A stretch of 64,000 bases of DNA. Origin: an uncultured Pelagibacteraceae bacterium. GTDB lineage: Bacteria > Pseudomonadota > Alphaproteobacteria > Pelagibacterales > Pelagibacteraceae. Below the pieces are notes generated by a model. The model did no database searches. It was not told where the DNA came from and worked only from the letters and a program-made list of their open reading frames with translations. A program made the position numbers and the translations under genes. Below, one piece after another: positions 34,830 to 44,147 of the stretch; the first letter of the stretch is position 1, and each line of letters starts with the position of its first letter. Location: positions 1 to 64,000 of the forward strand of contig CABZXO010000001.1 of assembly GCA_902529645.1 (NCBI GenBank), written 5' to 3'.

Positions 34830-36078
34830 CTACTCTTTTTCCTAAAAGTTTAAAATAAAAAAACATAAACATTAAAAGCAATACAACGATAACTATTGAA
34901 ACTGCTGAGCCCATTCCAATATCTGAAATTGCAAAACCCTGTTGATAAACATTTATGGGTAAAGTTCTTGTTCCTGATGCACCTCCGGTTAATAAAAATA
35001 CATCCTCAAATTTGTTAAAATTCCATATAAATCTAATCATGAACAAAATTGAGATGACTGCTGTTATTTGAGGAAGTGTAATATTAAAAAATTTTTGGAA
35101 GGGACTTGCTCCATCAACATCAGCAGCCTCATATAATTCTTTTGGAATAGCTTGAAGTCTCGCAAGAATAAATAAAAAAGCTAAAGGAAAATATCTCCAA
35201 ATTTCAAACATTATTACTGTTGTAAGTGCTAACCTTAATTTAAAATCAAAACCTAAAAAACTAATTTCAATATATTTTTGTCCAAGAAGGTTTATTGGAG
35301 TTTCAATAATTTGATAATTTAATAATAAGCTATTTAACGTCCCGCTATTAGGGTCTAGTAGAAGTTCCCATGTGTAAGCTAAAGCTACAACTGGAGCAAC
35401 ATAAGGGAAAAGTAGAACACTTCTCATGAATGTTCTTCCATAAAATTTTTGATTCACCATTTGAGCAGTTAAAATACCAAATATTATTGAGCCAACAGTT
35501 CCAAAAAATGTGTAATAAAAAGTTGTAAGTAATAAGTCTACAAATTCATTTTCGAATAAAACCTTTTTAAAGTTTTTGAGAGTAAAGTTAGTATTAAGTA
35601 ATATGTTGTCAGATTTTCCCTCTAATATTGGTTTAGTTGATTTAAGATTTTTTTTGTCTATTTTTGATCCATCATTTGTTGCAATTATTACTTGGAAATT
35701 TTCCCTATATTTAGCTGGCCAATTTCCAAATTCACATTTTAGGTTTTGCTTTTTATAAGTGCATCTTGGATCTAAATTTTCAATTTCAAAATTTTTTGGA
35801 AAATTATCTTGAAAAGAAACCTCTCTAATTTCCTGAATTAATGAACTATTTCTCAACTTATATAATATTTTTATTTTAGTGGGCTCATCAGAAATAGATT
35901 TTACAATTTTTTTTGCTCTTGGTTCTGGAATTCGAATATCTTTTAATTCAACTTCTTTAAAACTTATCCATATATTTGCAAAAATTGGGAATAAAATTAT
36001 TGAAAAAACCAGAAGGACTGCAGGTAGAGTTAATATATATGCAGTTTTTTTTTCTGTATTTGCTAATGTGTCATTCAT
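34819..36078 (-). CDS. sugar ABC transporter permease (MalF/UgpA type)
   Basis: This 419-residue inner-membrane permease has a first helix near 12-32, then a periplasmic insert of about 120 residues (about 40-165, charged and with a C-rich spot YKKQNLKCEF), and five more helices. The EAA loop ELYEAADVDGASPFQKFFNITLP identifies the MalF class. Such a periplasmic loop recalls the P2 domain of MalF, which touches the binding protein, though in MalF it lies later in the chain. A strong hairpin separates it from the upstream binding-protein gene. Confidence 0.88.
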   Translation of the reverse strand: MNDTLANTEKKTAYILTLPAVLLVFSIILFPIFANIWISFKEVELKDIRIPEPRAKKIVKSISDEPTKIKILYKLRNSSLIQEIREVSFQDNFPKNFEIENLDPRCTYKKQNLKCEFGNWPAKYRENFQVIIATNDGSKIDKKNLKSTKPILEGKSDNILLNTNFTLKNFKKVLFENEFVDLLLTTFYYTFFGTVGSIIFGILTAQMVNQKFYGRTFMRSVLLFPYVAPVVALAYTWELLLDPNSGTLNSLLLNYQIIETPINLLGQKYIEISFLGFDFKLRLALTTVIMFEIWRYFPLAFLFILARLQAIPKELYEAADVDGASPFQKFFNITLPQITAVISILFMIRFIWNFNKFEDVFLLTGGASGTRTLPINVYQQGFAISDIGMGSAVSIVIVVLLLMFMFFYFKLLGKRVDEN

Positions 36079-36079
36079 A

Positions 36080-36113
36080 AAAAAAGCGGATAATTTATAT
36101 TATCCGCTTTTTT
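36080..36113 (-). terminator. intra-operon hairpin terminator after the sugar-binding-protein gene
   Basis: GCGGATAA (36086-36093) pairs perfectly with TTATCCGC (36100-36107) around a six-base loop, and flanking A6/T6 runs extend the stem to 14 bp with a T tract on either strand. It lies between the binding protein stop (36126) and the permease start (36078). It probably attenuates transcription so that binding protein exceeds permeases, and may also stabilise the upstream mRNA. Confidence 0.8.
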
Positions 36114-36125
36114 AAAAAATTTAAA

Positions 36126-37457
36126 TTATTTGAATTTAGCTAATGATTTGTTAATCATATCAACAGCTTCATCGACGTCAATTTGATCGTCAATATAAAG
36201 TCTAGTGATTCTATTTATAAATTGAGAATTTATGACTTTTGATGCTCTTGATAGTTCACCTTCTTTAACACCCCATCTATTTGCAGTATCTAAACCAGCT
36301 ACGATGTTATTAATAACGTCTGGGTCATATAGATCTGACAAAGGAGCTTTTCTATCAACTCCAACAGGTAGTTTACTCCAAGCTTTTGTGAAAGCCTCAG
36401 GGTCACTTGAATTTCCTCTTCTTACAGGAAATTTACCTTCTGGGGCTATCGATAATGTGCTTGTATAACCTTCATCCATTGAGTACATGATAAATTGTTT
36501 AGCTTCATCTGTATCAGCATCAGCTGTTATACCAAAATATCTAACATCTGCCCATGCAGCACCTTTTTTATTACTAGGTCCGCTAAAATTAGTTATGAAA
36601 CCAGTTTTAGAAGCTAGTTCAGGTGATGTAGGATCACTGTTAATAGTTGGTGGAGCCGAGTCTCTTAAACCAGCAAGCTCATCCATAATGAATGGAGACC
36701 AAATAATCATTGGAGTTTTACCAGCAAAGTAAAGTGCTCTAGATTGTTTCCAGTACAATTCTCCTGGAGGACTAGCTTTAGCAATTACTTTATAAAACTC
36801 TAATGCTTCTTTTAATCTCTTGCCTTGTTTTTTGATGCCACCTTTTTTAACAATATTTACTCCATTTGCTAAAAGAACGTGCTCTAAAACCTGACTCATG
36901 AAATTTTCATCAGTTTTAGTTGCAGCTACAAAACCAAACATTCCATTTTGTTTTGAAAGTTTCTCAACTGCTGCTACAATATTCGCATAACTTGTTGGTG
37001 GCGCTAAATCAGCATTTTCAAAAAGATCTTTTCTATAAACAACCATTTGTGTCCATCCATCAACTGGAACAGCTGCAATTTTTGAACCTTTTTTTGCCAT
37101 ATTAAGTGCACCTGGCGCAAATGTATCTTTACCTAATTCTTTAACAACATCGTTGTTAGCATCTACATCTAATATTCCTGCTTCAGCCCATGGTAATACA
37201 TATTGTAAAGTATGATAGATAACATCTGGTAAGTCACCTGCCGCCGCCGCAGCTGTGGCTCTAGTTCCCAAATCTTTTTCTTCGACTGGGATAACATCTA
37301 CTTTAATACCTGTTTTAGCTTCAAAAGCTTTTGCCATTTCCTCTTGCTTTGCCATTCGGGCAGGCTGAACTTCTGTAGTCCAAAACTTTATGTCTGCGTA
37401 AACAATATTTGAAATAAAAAATGATATTACGCAAAACAACTTTATTATGTTTTTCAT
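36126..37457 (-). CDS. sugar ABC transporter substrate-binding protein (family 1)
   Basis: The 443-residue protein has a signal peptide (1-21, ending IVYA) and a MalE/UgpB-type fold: DIKFWTTEVQPARMAKQEEMAKAFEAKTGIKVDVIPV at the start, GDLPDVIYHTLQYVLPWAEAG, AVPVDGWTQMVVYRKDLFE, and a W-rich sugar-facing region. It captures the substrate in the periplasm for the permeases encoded downstream. The ATG has a strong AGGAGGGG ribosome site (37460-37467), fitting high expression. It is separated from the ATPase gene by 144 bp holding a promoter and a dyad, and from the permeases by a terminator-like hairpin. Confidence 0.93.
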   Translation of the reverse strand: MKNIIKLFCVISFFISNIVYADIKFWTTEVQPARMAKQEEMAKAFEAKTGIKVDVIPVEEKDLGTRATAAAAAGDLPDVIYHTLQYVLPWAEAGILDVDANNDVVKELGKDTFAPGALNMAKKGSKIAAVPVDGWTQMVVYRKDLFENADLAPPTSYANIVAAVEKLSKQNGMFGFVAATKTDENFMSQVLEHVLLANGVNIVKKGGIKKQGKRLKEALEFYKVIAKASPPGELYWKQSRALYFAGKTPMIIWSPFIMDELAGLRDSAPPTINSDPTSPELASKTGFITNFSGPSNKKGAAWADVRYFGITADADTDEAKQFIMYSMDEGYTSTLSIAPEGKFPVRRGNSSDPEAFTKAWSKLPVGVDRKAPLSDLYDPDVINNIVAGLDTANRWGVKEGELSRASKVINSQFINRITRLYIDDQIDVDEAVDMINKSLAKFK

Positions 37458-37520
37458 TTCCCCTCCTATTTATAGGTAAAACTATATTAATTTGAGAATG
37501 TTTCGCAAACTACTCACTGT

Positions 37521-37537
37521 CACATATCAGGTATGTG
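37521..37537. promoter_or_regulatory. inverted repeat near the binding-protein promoter
   Basis: CACATA (37521-37526) and TATGTG (37532-37537) flank a 5-bp spacer. The dyad lies just downstream of the candidate -10 element, over the expected transcription start, where a repressor would block the binding-protein gene. No regulator gene for sugars is adjacent. Confidence 0.4.
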
Positions 37538-37542
37538 CTAGC

Positions 37543-37551
37543 ATCATAGCA
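37543..37551 (-). promoter_or_regulatory. candidate extended -10 promoter of the binding-protein gene
   Basis: On the minus strand TGCTATGAT reads as an extended -10 element (TGN plus TATGAT), about 90 bp upstream of the ATG. A -35 candidate is weak. It would give the binding protein its own transcript, separate from the upstream ATPase gene. Confidence 0.4.
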
Positions 37552-37601
37552 AATATTAATAAAAATGGTGAAAAATTGAAATTTGTCAATTGTAAGTTGT
37601 G

Positions 37602-38657
37602 TTAAGATTTTAATCTTTTTCCATTTTCATCAAAAATAAAAATATCATTTAAATCAAATCCAATTTTATTTCCAATTTCAATGTTGCTTGGGATTTTGGC
37701 ACTTAATTGATGTTCCTCTTTTTTCATGTAAACAATTTTTTCATTACCTAAGTTTTCTATTAATTCTATTTCAGGATTAAAAATAAATTGATTTTCTTGA
37801 TTAGCTTTTAAATGTTCAGGTCTAATACCTAAAAAGTGTTTTGATTTATTGAGTTTCAAATTATCAAATACAATATCATTACCTAATACTTTAATTTTGC
37901 TGTCAGAAATTACGTTTTTTTCATCAATCTCCAAAATATTCATTTTGGGTGTACCAATAAATTGTGCCACAAAAATATTTGCAGGGTCATTATAAATTTC
38001 TTCAGGACTTCCAACCTGTTCAATGTTACCTTGATTTAGAATAACTATTCTGTCTGCTAAAGTCATGGCTTCAACCTGATCATGAGTAACATATATCATG
38101 TTGGTTTTTATTTGGTTATGTAATTTTGATATTTCTACTCTCATTTCAGCCCTTAAAGCAGCATCCAAATTTGATAATGGCTCATCGAATAAGAATATTT
38201 TTGGATTTCTTGTGATAGCTCTTCCTATTGCTACCCTTTGTCTTTGACCTCCTGATAATTGTTTTGGTTTCCTCTCAAGAAGTTCTTCAATTTTTAGAAT
38301 CTTTGCTGCTTGCATAACTTTTGTATTAATTTCTTCTTTTGGTCTTTTTTCTATTTTTAAACCAAAAGACATATTTTCATAAACATTCATATGAGGGTAA
38401 AGTGCATAAGATTGAAAAACCATTGCAGTTTGTCGCTTTGACGGATGAAGTTCGTTAATTTTTTGTTCGTTAATAAAAATTTCACCTTCATCAATTTTTT
38501 CTAATCCAGCAATCATTCTTAATAAAGTTGATTTTCCACATCCTGACGGTCCAACAAGAACAAGAAACTCGTCCTCTTTCCCTAAAAGATTAAAATCAGT
38601 AATAATTTTGTTCGATCCAAATGATTTATGTACACCAGTAAATTTTATATTTGCCAT
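37602..38657 (-). CDS. sugar ABC transporter ATPase (MalK/UgpC type)
   Basis: The 351-residue ATPase has Walker A GPSGCGKSTLLRM (about 37-49), the Q-loop MVFQSYALYPHM, the signature LSGGQRQRVAIGRA (about 134-147), Walker B FLFDEPLSNLD, and a C-terminal TOBE/regulatory region (about 235-351) with the GIRPEHL motif typical of MalK/UgpC. It is the only ABC ATPase gene in this island, while two binding proteins with two permease pairs are encoded on either side. MalK-type subunits are known to be shared between transporters, so it may power both. Confidence 0.93.
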   Translation of the reverse strand: MANIKFTGVHKSFGSNKIITDFNLLGKEDEFLVLVGPSGCGKSTLLRMIAGLEKIDEGEIFINEQKINELHPSKRQTAMVFQSYALYPHMNVYENMSFGLKIEKRPKEEINTKVMQAAKILKIEELLERKPKQLSGGQRQRVAIGRAITRNPKIFLFDEPLSNLDAALRAEMRVEISKLHNQIKTNMIYVTHDQVEAMTLADRIVILNQGNIEQVGSPEEIYNDPANIFVAQFIGTPKMNILEIDEKNVISDSKIKVLGNDIVFDNLKLNKSKHFLGIRPEHLKANQENQFIFNPEIELIENLGNEKIVYMKKEEHQLSAKIPSNIEIGNKIGFDLNDIFIFDENGKRLKS

Positions 38658-38659
38658 TA

Positions 38660-39742
38660 TTATTTTTTGGTTTTTAGAATATCTACTCCAATTTGTTTTA
38701 ATATGTGGACTATATCAATTGGAACCCAATTTTCACGAATTTTTCCTTCATCATGATGATAAAAGTCCATAACCCTCATAGTTACTTTTTGATTTTCAGA
38801 TTTATAACCTAGCCAATCATCTGCTCCATATGTGGCTTGAATACTATTCCATCCAGCAGTTAAAGAAAATTTTCCATCTCCTATTTCACAATAATGACCA
38901 AGTTCCCAATAATTTCTTTCTTTAAAAGTTTTTCTAAACGGTAATTGATGGTTATCTACAAATCCCTCTAAAGTTCTTGCGGTACCGATGCCACTTGGTC
39001 CATACCAGATCATTTTTTCATGCCAATAATCACTTTGTGGATGATTGATTAATCTTTCTTTGAGATCCTTGTCAGAAGAAACTTCTAATTCAGGTTTTAT
39101 ATTTAAGCTTCTCTGCATAGTAAGTGATTGTTCCAAATTATTTTTCGAAATTTGCATGTCCTTTTCAAAAAAATTAATACCATCAGTATTAATTGGGTTC
39201 AGCCAATTACCTTCAGAGCCTCTTGAATTATTTAATGGATTTGTTCCTGTTTGAATTAATAGATCTATTAAATCAATTAAAATATAACTCTCAATAATCT
39301 TGTTATCCTTTAGTTCGTGAATTTCACAACATCTTAGATTTATCATTTTGTTGTTTGGTTTGATATCCAACCATGTTTTTTTAAACACTCCTGATAAAGT
39401 AGAAATTGTTCCAACTTGAATTTTGTCCCTAAAAGCCCCACTAATTACTAACTGTTCTCTCCTTTCAAGATCAGGAAATGAGTTAAACAATGGTTTCCAA
39501 AATTTTTCCTTAAAATCATCAATTCCAATAAATTCATTTAATGGATAGAAACAATTAATACTAACATCTTTGGAGAACATATTTTGAAGGTTTTGATCAA
39601 GCTTGGAGATGCCCTCTTTTACAATCTTACCTAAATATTTTCTAACAATCTGTTTATAATTATAGTTTTCCTCAGGAGTTATAACTACTTTTTTTACGTT
39701 CTCCTGACCCTTAAGACCTGTATCAAATTGTTCTATTTGCAT
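38660..39742 (-). CDS. tandem SnoaL-like (NTF2-fold) protein
   Basis: The protein appears to hold two NTF2-like/SnoaL domains (about 30-180 and 215-350). Patterns typical of SnoaL polyketide-cyclase-like proteins are seen: FSKDVSINCFYPL, GIDDFKEKFWKPLFNSFPDLERR, and near the end VTMRVMDFYHHDEGKIRENWVPIDIVHILKQIGVDIL. In SnoaL-like catabolic proteins this fold often lacks a settled function. The frame extends to a GTG at 39772, but the ATG at 39742 (MQIEQF) gives space for a promoter in the gap to the divergent cupin gene. The stop lies two bases before the ATPase start, so the two are cotranscribed. A related protein lies at 40737. Confidence 0.7.
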   Translation of the reverse strand: MQIEQFDTGLKGQENVKKVVITPEENYNYKQIVRKYLGKIVKEGISKLDQNLQNMFSKDVSINCFYPLNEFIGIDDFKEKFWKPLFNSFPDLERREQLVISGAFRDKIQVGTISTLSGVFKKTWLDIKPNNKMINLRCCEIHELKDNKIIESYILIDLIDLLIQTGTNPLNNSRGSEGNWLNPINTDGINFFEKDMQISKNNLEQSLTMQRSLNIKPELEVSSDKDLKERLINHPQSDYWHEKMIWYGPSGIGTARTLEGFVDNHQLPFRKTFKERNYWELGHYCEIGDGKFSLTAGWNSIQATYGADDWLGYKSENQKVTMRVMDFYHHDEGKIRENWVPIDIVHILKQIGVDILKTKK

Positions 39743-39792
39743 AAATTTTTTGTTAGATAAATTTAGTATCACAAAATATAGTTTAAAAAAAT

Positions 39793-40737
39793 ATGAATAA
39801 TCGATTAGCTAAATTTGAAGATCTTATTCCAAGTACTTTACCATTTGTTGAGGGAAAACTCGAGGGACACAAGGAAAGAAAAAATTATTCTATTGTAGGT
39901 CCTGGCGTTGCTGAAGACAGTAAACAATTTGTTAAAATTCCAATGCCTCACAGCTTTAATCTAGGCGCTGTCTCAGCACTACCAAAAAATGGCTCAGGCC
40001 TGCACAGTCATACAACTGCTGAAGTTTTTATTATCTATTCTGGTAAATGGAGGTTCTATTGGGGCGCTGAAGGTAAAGATGAAACTATTCTTAGTGCAGG
40101 AGATATAATTTCTATGCCAACTAATATGTTTAGAGGATTTGAGAATGCAGGAAATAAAGAAGGATTAATTTTTGTTGTATTAGGTGGAGATGATCCTGGA
40201 ATAATCACGTGGGTACCTAGTGTATTAGAAAAAGCCAAACAGACAGGAATGGCTCTTTTAAATGATAATTCTTTAATTGATTTATCTATAAATGATATTC
40301 CTAAAAACAAATCTCTCCTAGAACCAATTTCTTCTGAAGAAATTAAAAAATTTGATAATTATAAATTAAATGAACTTGAAAAATATATTTGTAAATTTTC
40401 TGATAGAACAAATTATGAAAATAAAATAAATGAGAATTTTAATTTAATTCAAGTATTAGGTAATACTTTTCAAGATAAAAAGTTTAATCCTGTTATAAAT
40501 CATAATACAGGTTTTAACTTATCAATTTTAAAAGCAAAAAAAGGTAAATTAGAAAATTTGAAATTTTCAAAGCCTGCAATAATGTTCTCACAGAAAGGAA
40601 GTTGGCAAATAAAAATTAATGATTTTTTAATGAAACTCAATCCTAGAGATACAATTTCTATTCCAATTAATTCACAAGTAAATATTGAAATTAATGATGA
40701 TGAAGAAAGTTTATTAAATTGTGTAACTCAAATCTAA
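39793..40737 (+). CDS. bicupin-like protein
   Basis: The 314-residue protein has a clear cupin domain (about 60-140): LHSHTTAEVFIIYSGKWRFYWG, then ILSAGDIISMPTNMFRGFEN, which supplies His and Glu metal ligands. The second half (about 210-314) looks like a diverged cupin, with KPAIMFSQKGSWQIKI and LNPRDTISIPINSQV but no metal histidines. It may be a sugar isomerase, dioxygenase or sensor; the substrate is unknown. It leads the rightward half of the uptake island, divergent from the SnoaL-like gene, and its stop overlaps the next ATG (TAATG). Confidence 0.75.
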   Translation: MNNRLAKFEDLIPSTLPFVEGKLEGHKERKNYSIVGPGVAEDSKQFVKIPMPHSFNLGAVSALPKNGSGLHSHTTAEVFIIYSGKWRFYWGAEGKDETILSAGDIISMPTNMFRGFENAGNKEGLIFVVLGGDDPGIITWVPSVLEKAKQTGMALLNDNSLIDLSINDIPKNKSLLEPISSEEIKKFDNYKLNELEKYICKFSDRTNYENKINENFNLIQVLGNTFQDKKFNPVINHNTGFNLSILKAKKGKLENLKFSKPAIMFSQKGSWQIKINDFLMKLNPRDTISIPINSQVNIEINDDEESLLNCVTQI

Positions 40738-41699
40738 TGAAAGGATTTGATAAAAAATATAAAAGTTTTCCTGATTTTATACTAAAGATAACAAAACAAA
40801 TTTGGGAAGAAAAAGACGTAAATTCTATAGGAGATTTTTATACCAGTAATATCCCTGTGAGATCTCCTTTTGGAGTTACTTATGGAAATAAAACAGTTAT
40901 TGATGCAACATTTAAAACATTAAAGGAATTCCCTAACAGACAATTATTGGGAGAAGAAGTTATTTGGAATGGAAACGATGATGAGGGCTATCATTCTTCT
41001 CACAGAATTTTAAGCAAAGGTACTCACCTTGGAGATGGCTCTTACGGTAAACCAACAGGAAAACATATTTATTATAGAGTTATTGCAGATTGTGCATGTA
41101 AAGATAATCAGGTTTATGATGAGTGGATTGTAAGAGATCAAGGTGCCATGGTCAGACAGATAGGTTTCACTCCAAAAGAATTTGCTCAAAAAATTATTGA
41201 AAATGAAGGTGGATTAGAAAAAGCACAAAAATTATTTAATTCTAAATCTGATATGAGTTCAGAGTATAAACCGAGCCCTGTACCAAAAAACTCTGTCGGT
41301 ATAAAATATTCAAATATACTAACTAAAATTTTCAATAATGATTATGATTTTTCTGATTATGCCAGAGCTGCAACTATCTATTGGCCTGGAAATAAAATTG
41401 GACATGGAAGAGAAGATATTGTCAAATTTTGGAATAATTTAAAAAATACTTTTAGTGACATTAAATTTTCAATAGAGCATGTTGGTTATTTGGAAGAACA
41501 AGAAAAAAATTCAAAAGCGTCTATAAGATGGTTTTTAAAAGGTAGTCATTCTAAAGATACTTTTAATTTTGGAGAAAAAACAAATAAAAATATTTTTATA
41601 ATGGGTATTAATCATGCAGAAATAAGTGATGGAAATGTTATAAGAGAGTGGGTTTTATTTGATGAAGTGGCGATCTGGAAACAAATCTTAATGAAATAA
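40737..41699 (+). CDS. tandem SnoaL-like (NTF2-fold) protein, second copy
   Basis: This 320-residue protein again looks like two SnoaL-like domains (about 5-150 and 185-320). Motifs include SIGDFYTSNIPVRSPFGVTYG, EGYHSSHRILSKGTHLGDG, and in the second half YWPGNKIGHGREDIVKFWNNL and NVIREWVLFDEVAIWKQIL. It is a distant relative of the 38660 product. The frame is open to a TTG at 40719, but the ATG at 40737, coupled to the cupin stop, is the better start. It is followed four bases later by the MetE-like gene. The role is unknown; a lyase or cyclase step in breakdown of the imported substrate is possible. Confidence 0.7.
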   Translation: MKGFDKKYKSFPDFILKITKQIWEEKDVNSIGDFYTSNIPVRSPFGVTYGNKTVIDATFKTLKEFPNRQLLGEEVIWNGNDDEGYHSSHRILSKGTHLGDGSYGKPTGKHIYYRVIADCACKDNQVYDEWIVRDQGAMVRQIGFTPKEFAQKIIENEGGLEKAQKLFNSKSDMSSEYKPSPVPKNSVGIKYSNILTKIFNNDYDFSDYARAATIYWPGNKIGHGREDIVKFWNNLKNTFSDIKFSIEHVGYLEEQEKNSKASIRWFLKGSHSKDTFNFGEKTNKNIFIMGINHAEISDGNVIREWVLFDEVAIWKQILMK

Positions 41700-41702
41700 T
41701 TT

Positions 41703-42830
41703 ATGGTCAAAATTAATACAACTCATGTAGGAAGTCTACCAAGATCAAATGAATTATCAGATCTTTTATTTAAGAAAGATCAAAAGCAAAAAATAAATTT
41801 AGATGTATTTGATAAAACAGTAAACAGAGATGTAAATGAGGTTGTTAAAAAACAAATCGATGTAGGTATAGATTTTATAAGCGATGGCGAAATGTCTAAA
41901 ATAAGTTACGCTACTTATGTTAAAGATAGAATTGATGGGTTTTCTGGTGAAAGTGAGAGAAAAGCGCCAAAAGATTTAGATGATTTTCCATCTTTTAAAG
42001 AAAGAATAGCTAGAACAGGTGGAACACCCACCTATACAAGACCATGTTGTACAAATGAATTAAAAATAAAAGATAAGACTTCTCTTTCAAAAGATATTAA
42101 GAATTTTAAAGAAGCATTAAATAAAAATAATCACAAAAATGGATTTATGAATGCTGCTTCGCCAGGTGTTATATCTGCATTCTTACCTAATAAATTTTAT
42201 AAAAATGATGATGAGTATTTAGAAAATTTGTCAAATGTAATGAAAGAAGAATATGAAGAAATTACTTCTAATGGAATAAAATTACAGTTGGATTGTCCTG
42301 ATTTAGCATTAGCTAGACATATGACTTTTAAAGATCTTTCTGAAAATGAATTTTTATTAAGAGCTGAAAAACAAATTGAATGTCTTAACAGTGCAATTAG
42401 TAATATTGATAGTTCAAACATAAGACTCCACATTTGTTGGGGTAATTATGAAGGACCACATTTACATGATATTGCTCTAGAAAAAATAATGCCGATAGCA
42501 TTAAAGGCAAATGTCCAAACCTATCTAATAGAGTCATCGAATCCAAGACACTCTCACGAATGGCAAATTTTTGAAAATTTAAAAATTCCAAGTGACAAAA
42601 TAATTGTCCCAGGTGTAATAGATTCTACAACAAATTTTGTAGAACATCCAGAAGTTGTGAAACATAGAATTTTAACATATTCAAAAGTGATTGATATAGA
42701 GCAACTATTAGCTGGAACTGATTGTGGATTTAGTACCTTTGCTGGTTTTGGAAATGTAGACGAAAATATAGTTTATAAAAAACTCGAAGCGCTCGTAAGA
42801 GGTGCGGAACTTGCGTCAAAAGTGATTTAA
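41703..42830 (+). CDS. MetE C-terminal-like (cobalamin-independent methionine synthase family) methyltransferase
   Basis: This 375-residue TIM-barrel protein belongs to the single-domain MetE-like branch (also called methionine synthase II-like). It begins TTHVGSLPR and keeps the zinc ligands of the family: H243 and C245 in LHICWGNYEGPH, E277 in YLIESSNPR and C341 in GTDCGFSTF. Full methionine synthases have an extra N-terminal half, missing here, so it may transfer a methyl or alkyl group to a different thiol, or act in lyase-type chemistry. It lies between SnoaL-like and binding-protein genes, so a catabolic job is likelier than methionine synthesis. Confidence 0.8.
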   Translation: MVKINTTHVGSLPRSNELSDLLFKKDQKQKINLDVFDKTVNRDVNEVVKKQIDVGIDFISDGEMSKISYATYVKDRIDGFSGESERKAPKDLDDFPSFKERIARTGGTPTYTRPCCTNELKIKDKTSLSKDIKNFKEALNKNNHKNGFMNAASPGVISAFLPNKFYKNDDEYLENLSNVMKEEYEEITSNGIKLQLDCPDLALARHMTFKDLSENEFLLRAEKQIECLNSAISNIDSSNIRLHICWGNYEGPHLHDIALEKIMPIALKANVQTYLIESSNPRHSHEWQIFENLKIPSDKIIVPGVIDSTTNFVEHPEVVKHRILTYSKVIDIEQLLAGTDCGFSTFAGFGNVDENIVYKKLEALVRGAELASKVI

Positions 42831-42874
42831 TTATGTCTTTTATTCTTTTTGAGGAATAGATATAGTTTTTATAC

Positions 42875-42890
42875 TTAAATTATAATTTAA
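42875..42890. promoter_or_regulatory. 16-bp palindrome over a TATAAT box, upstream of the second binding-protein gene
   Basis: TTAAATTATAATTTAA is perfectly self-complementary and contains a consensus -10 hexamer (42881-42886), 28 bp upstream of the ATG at 42914. No good -35 is seen, so it may need an activator. The AT richness makes chance symmetry possible. Confidence 0.35.
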
Positions 42891-42913
42891 CCAATAAATA
42901 TAGAGAGAAAAAT

Positions 42914-44134
42914 ATGAGAAAAATAATAGTTACTTTATTGTTTCTACTTTTTGGAACTTCTGCTTTTGCAGATTGTAACATTAAAAGTGGTTCAATAAAT
43001 ATTTTAGCAAATGATTTTCCTGCATTAAGAACTTTCGTTGAAACTTCTAAACAATGTAAAGGAAGTGCTGATTTTAAAGTGACTCACTCATCTGAGCATA
43101 ATAAAATCGCCGTGCCAGCATTAACTGCAAATCCATCTGAGTTTTCAGCAAGAATTGCAGCAAATAGTTCAATTGTTCCTTTGATGAACCAGGATTTAAT
43201 TAGACCGTTAGATGATCTAGTTAAAAAATATGGAAAAGGAATTCAAGACTCTCAATTAATTACAATTGATGGAAAAGTAATGGCTGTGGCATTCATGGCT
43301 AACACTCAACATTTGTATTACAGAGAAGATGTTTTAAAAGACCTTGGTATAGCTATTCCAAAAACTTATGAAGAAGTAGTTGCTGCATCTGAAAAAATTA
43401 GAGCTTCAGGTAAAATGCAATATCCTTACGCAGCTGCATATAAAGCTGGTTGGAATTTAGCAGAGGAATTTGTGAACATGTTTATTGGTCACGGTGGTGA
43501 ATTCTTTAAAGCAGGCAGTGCTCAACCGAATATTAATAACGCAAAAGGTGTTGCTACTTTAAATATGTTAAAAAAATTATCTGAATTGAGTAACCCTGAT
43601 TACTTAACTCATGATAGTGAAGCAATTAAAGTTGAATGGGAGTCAGGTAATGTTGCATTGATGACATTATGGGCATCTAGATCAGGAACTCTTCTAGATG
43701 ATGAAGGTGATCCTAATATTACTAAAGCAACTAAATTAACTGGTCCTGCTACTGTAGGTGGAGGAAATATTCCAGCTGCTACATTGTGGTGGGATGGTTT
43801 CACACTTGCAAAAAACAGGCCTGATGCAGATGCTGAAGCAACATTTAGAGCTTTAGCGCATGCAGCATCAAATAAAAAGATGGTTGCTGACGCTGCTGAT
43901 CAAGCTGTTTGGTTAGTAGAAGGGTTTGTACCAGGACCAAAATCTATTGGTGTTATCGAGGCTGTAAAAATGGGAGCAAAACCATATCCAATGTTACCAC
44001 AAATGGGTTTAATGCATGGAGCATTAGGCAGTGAGATTGTTGAGTTTTTACAAGGTAAAGAGTCAGCTGAACAAGCATTGAAAGATGTTGAAGCTGCCTA
44101 CATCAGTAAAGCTAAAGAACAAGGCTTTCTATAA
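42914..44134 (+). CDS. sugar ABC transporter substrate-binding protein, second system
   Basis: The 406-residue protein has a signal peptide (1-19, ending SAFA) and a family-1 sugar-binding fold: INILANDFPALRTFVETSKQC at the start, FMANTQHLYYREDVLKDLGIAIPKTYEEVV, a SGNVALMTLWASRSG strand and a Trp-rich WWDGFTLAK segment. It presumably feeds the permeases at 44185 and 45216. It differs clearly from the 36126 protein, so the two systems probably bind different ligands. An AGAGAG ribosome site precedes the ATG. A stem-loop follows the stop. Confidence 0.93.
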   Translation: MRKIIVTLLFLLFGTSAFADCNIKSGSINILANDFPALRTFVETSKQCKGSADFKVTHSSEHNKIAVPALTANPSEFSARIAANSSIVPLMNQDLIRPLDDLVKKYGKGIQDSQLITIDGKVMAVAFMANTQHLYYREDVLKDLGIAIPKTYEEVVAASEKIRASGKMQYPYAAAYKAGWNLAEEFVNMFIGHGGEFFKAGSAQPNINNAKGVATLNMLKKLSELSNPDYLTHDSEAIKVEWESGNVALMTLWASRSGTLLDDEGDPNITKATKLTGPATVGGGNIPAATLWWDGFTLAKNRPDADAEATFRALAHAASNKKMVADAADQAVWLVEGFVPGPKSIGVIEAVKMGAKPYPMLPQMGLMHGALGSEIVEFLQGKESAEQALKDVEAAYISKAKEQGFL

Positions 44135-44147
44135 AATCTAAAACTTA

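Noticed and set aside
34819-36078. The long charged region of the MalF-type permease considered as an inserted foreign gene.
   Set aside because: The frame is continuous, composition matches neighbours, and the other MalF-type permease has a similar insert in the same place.
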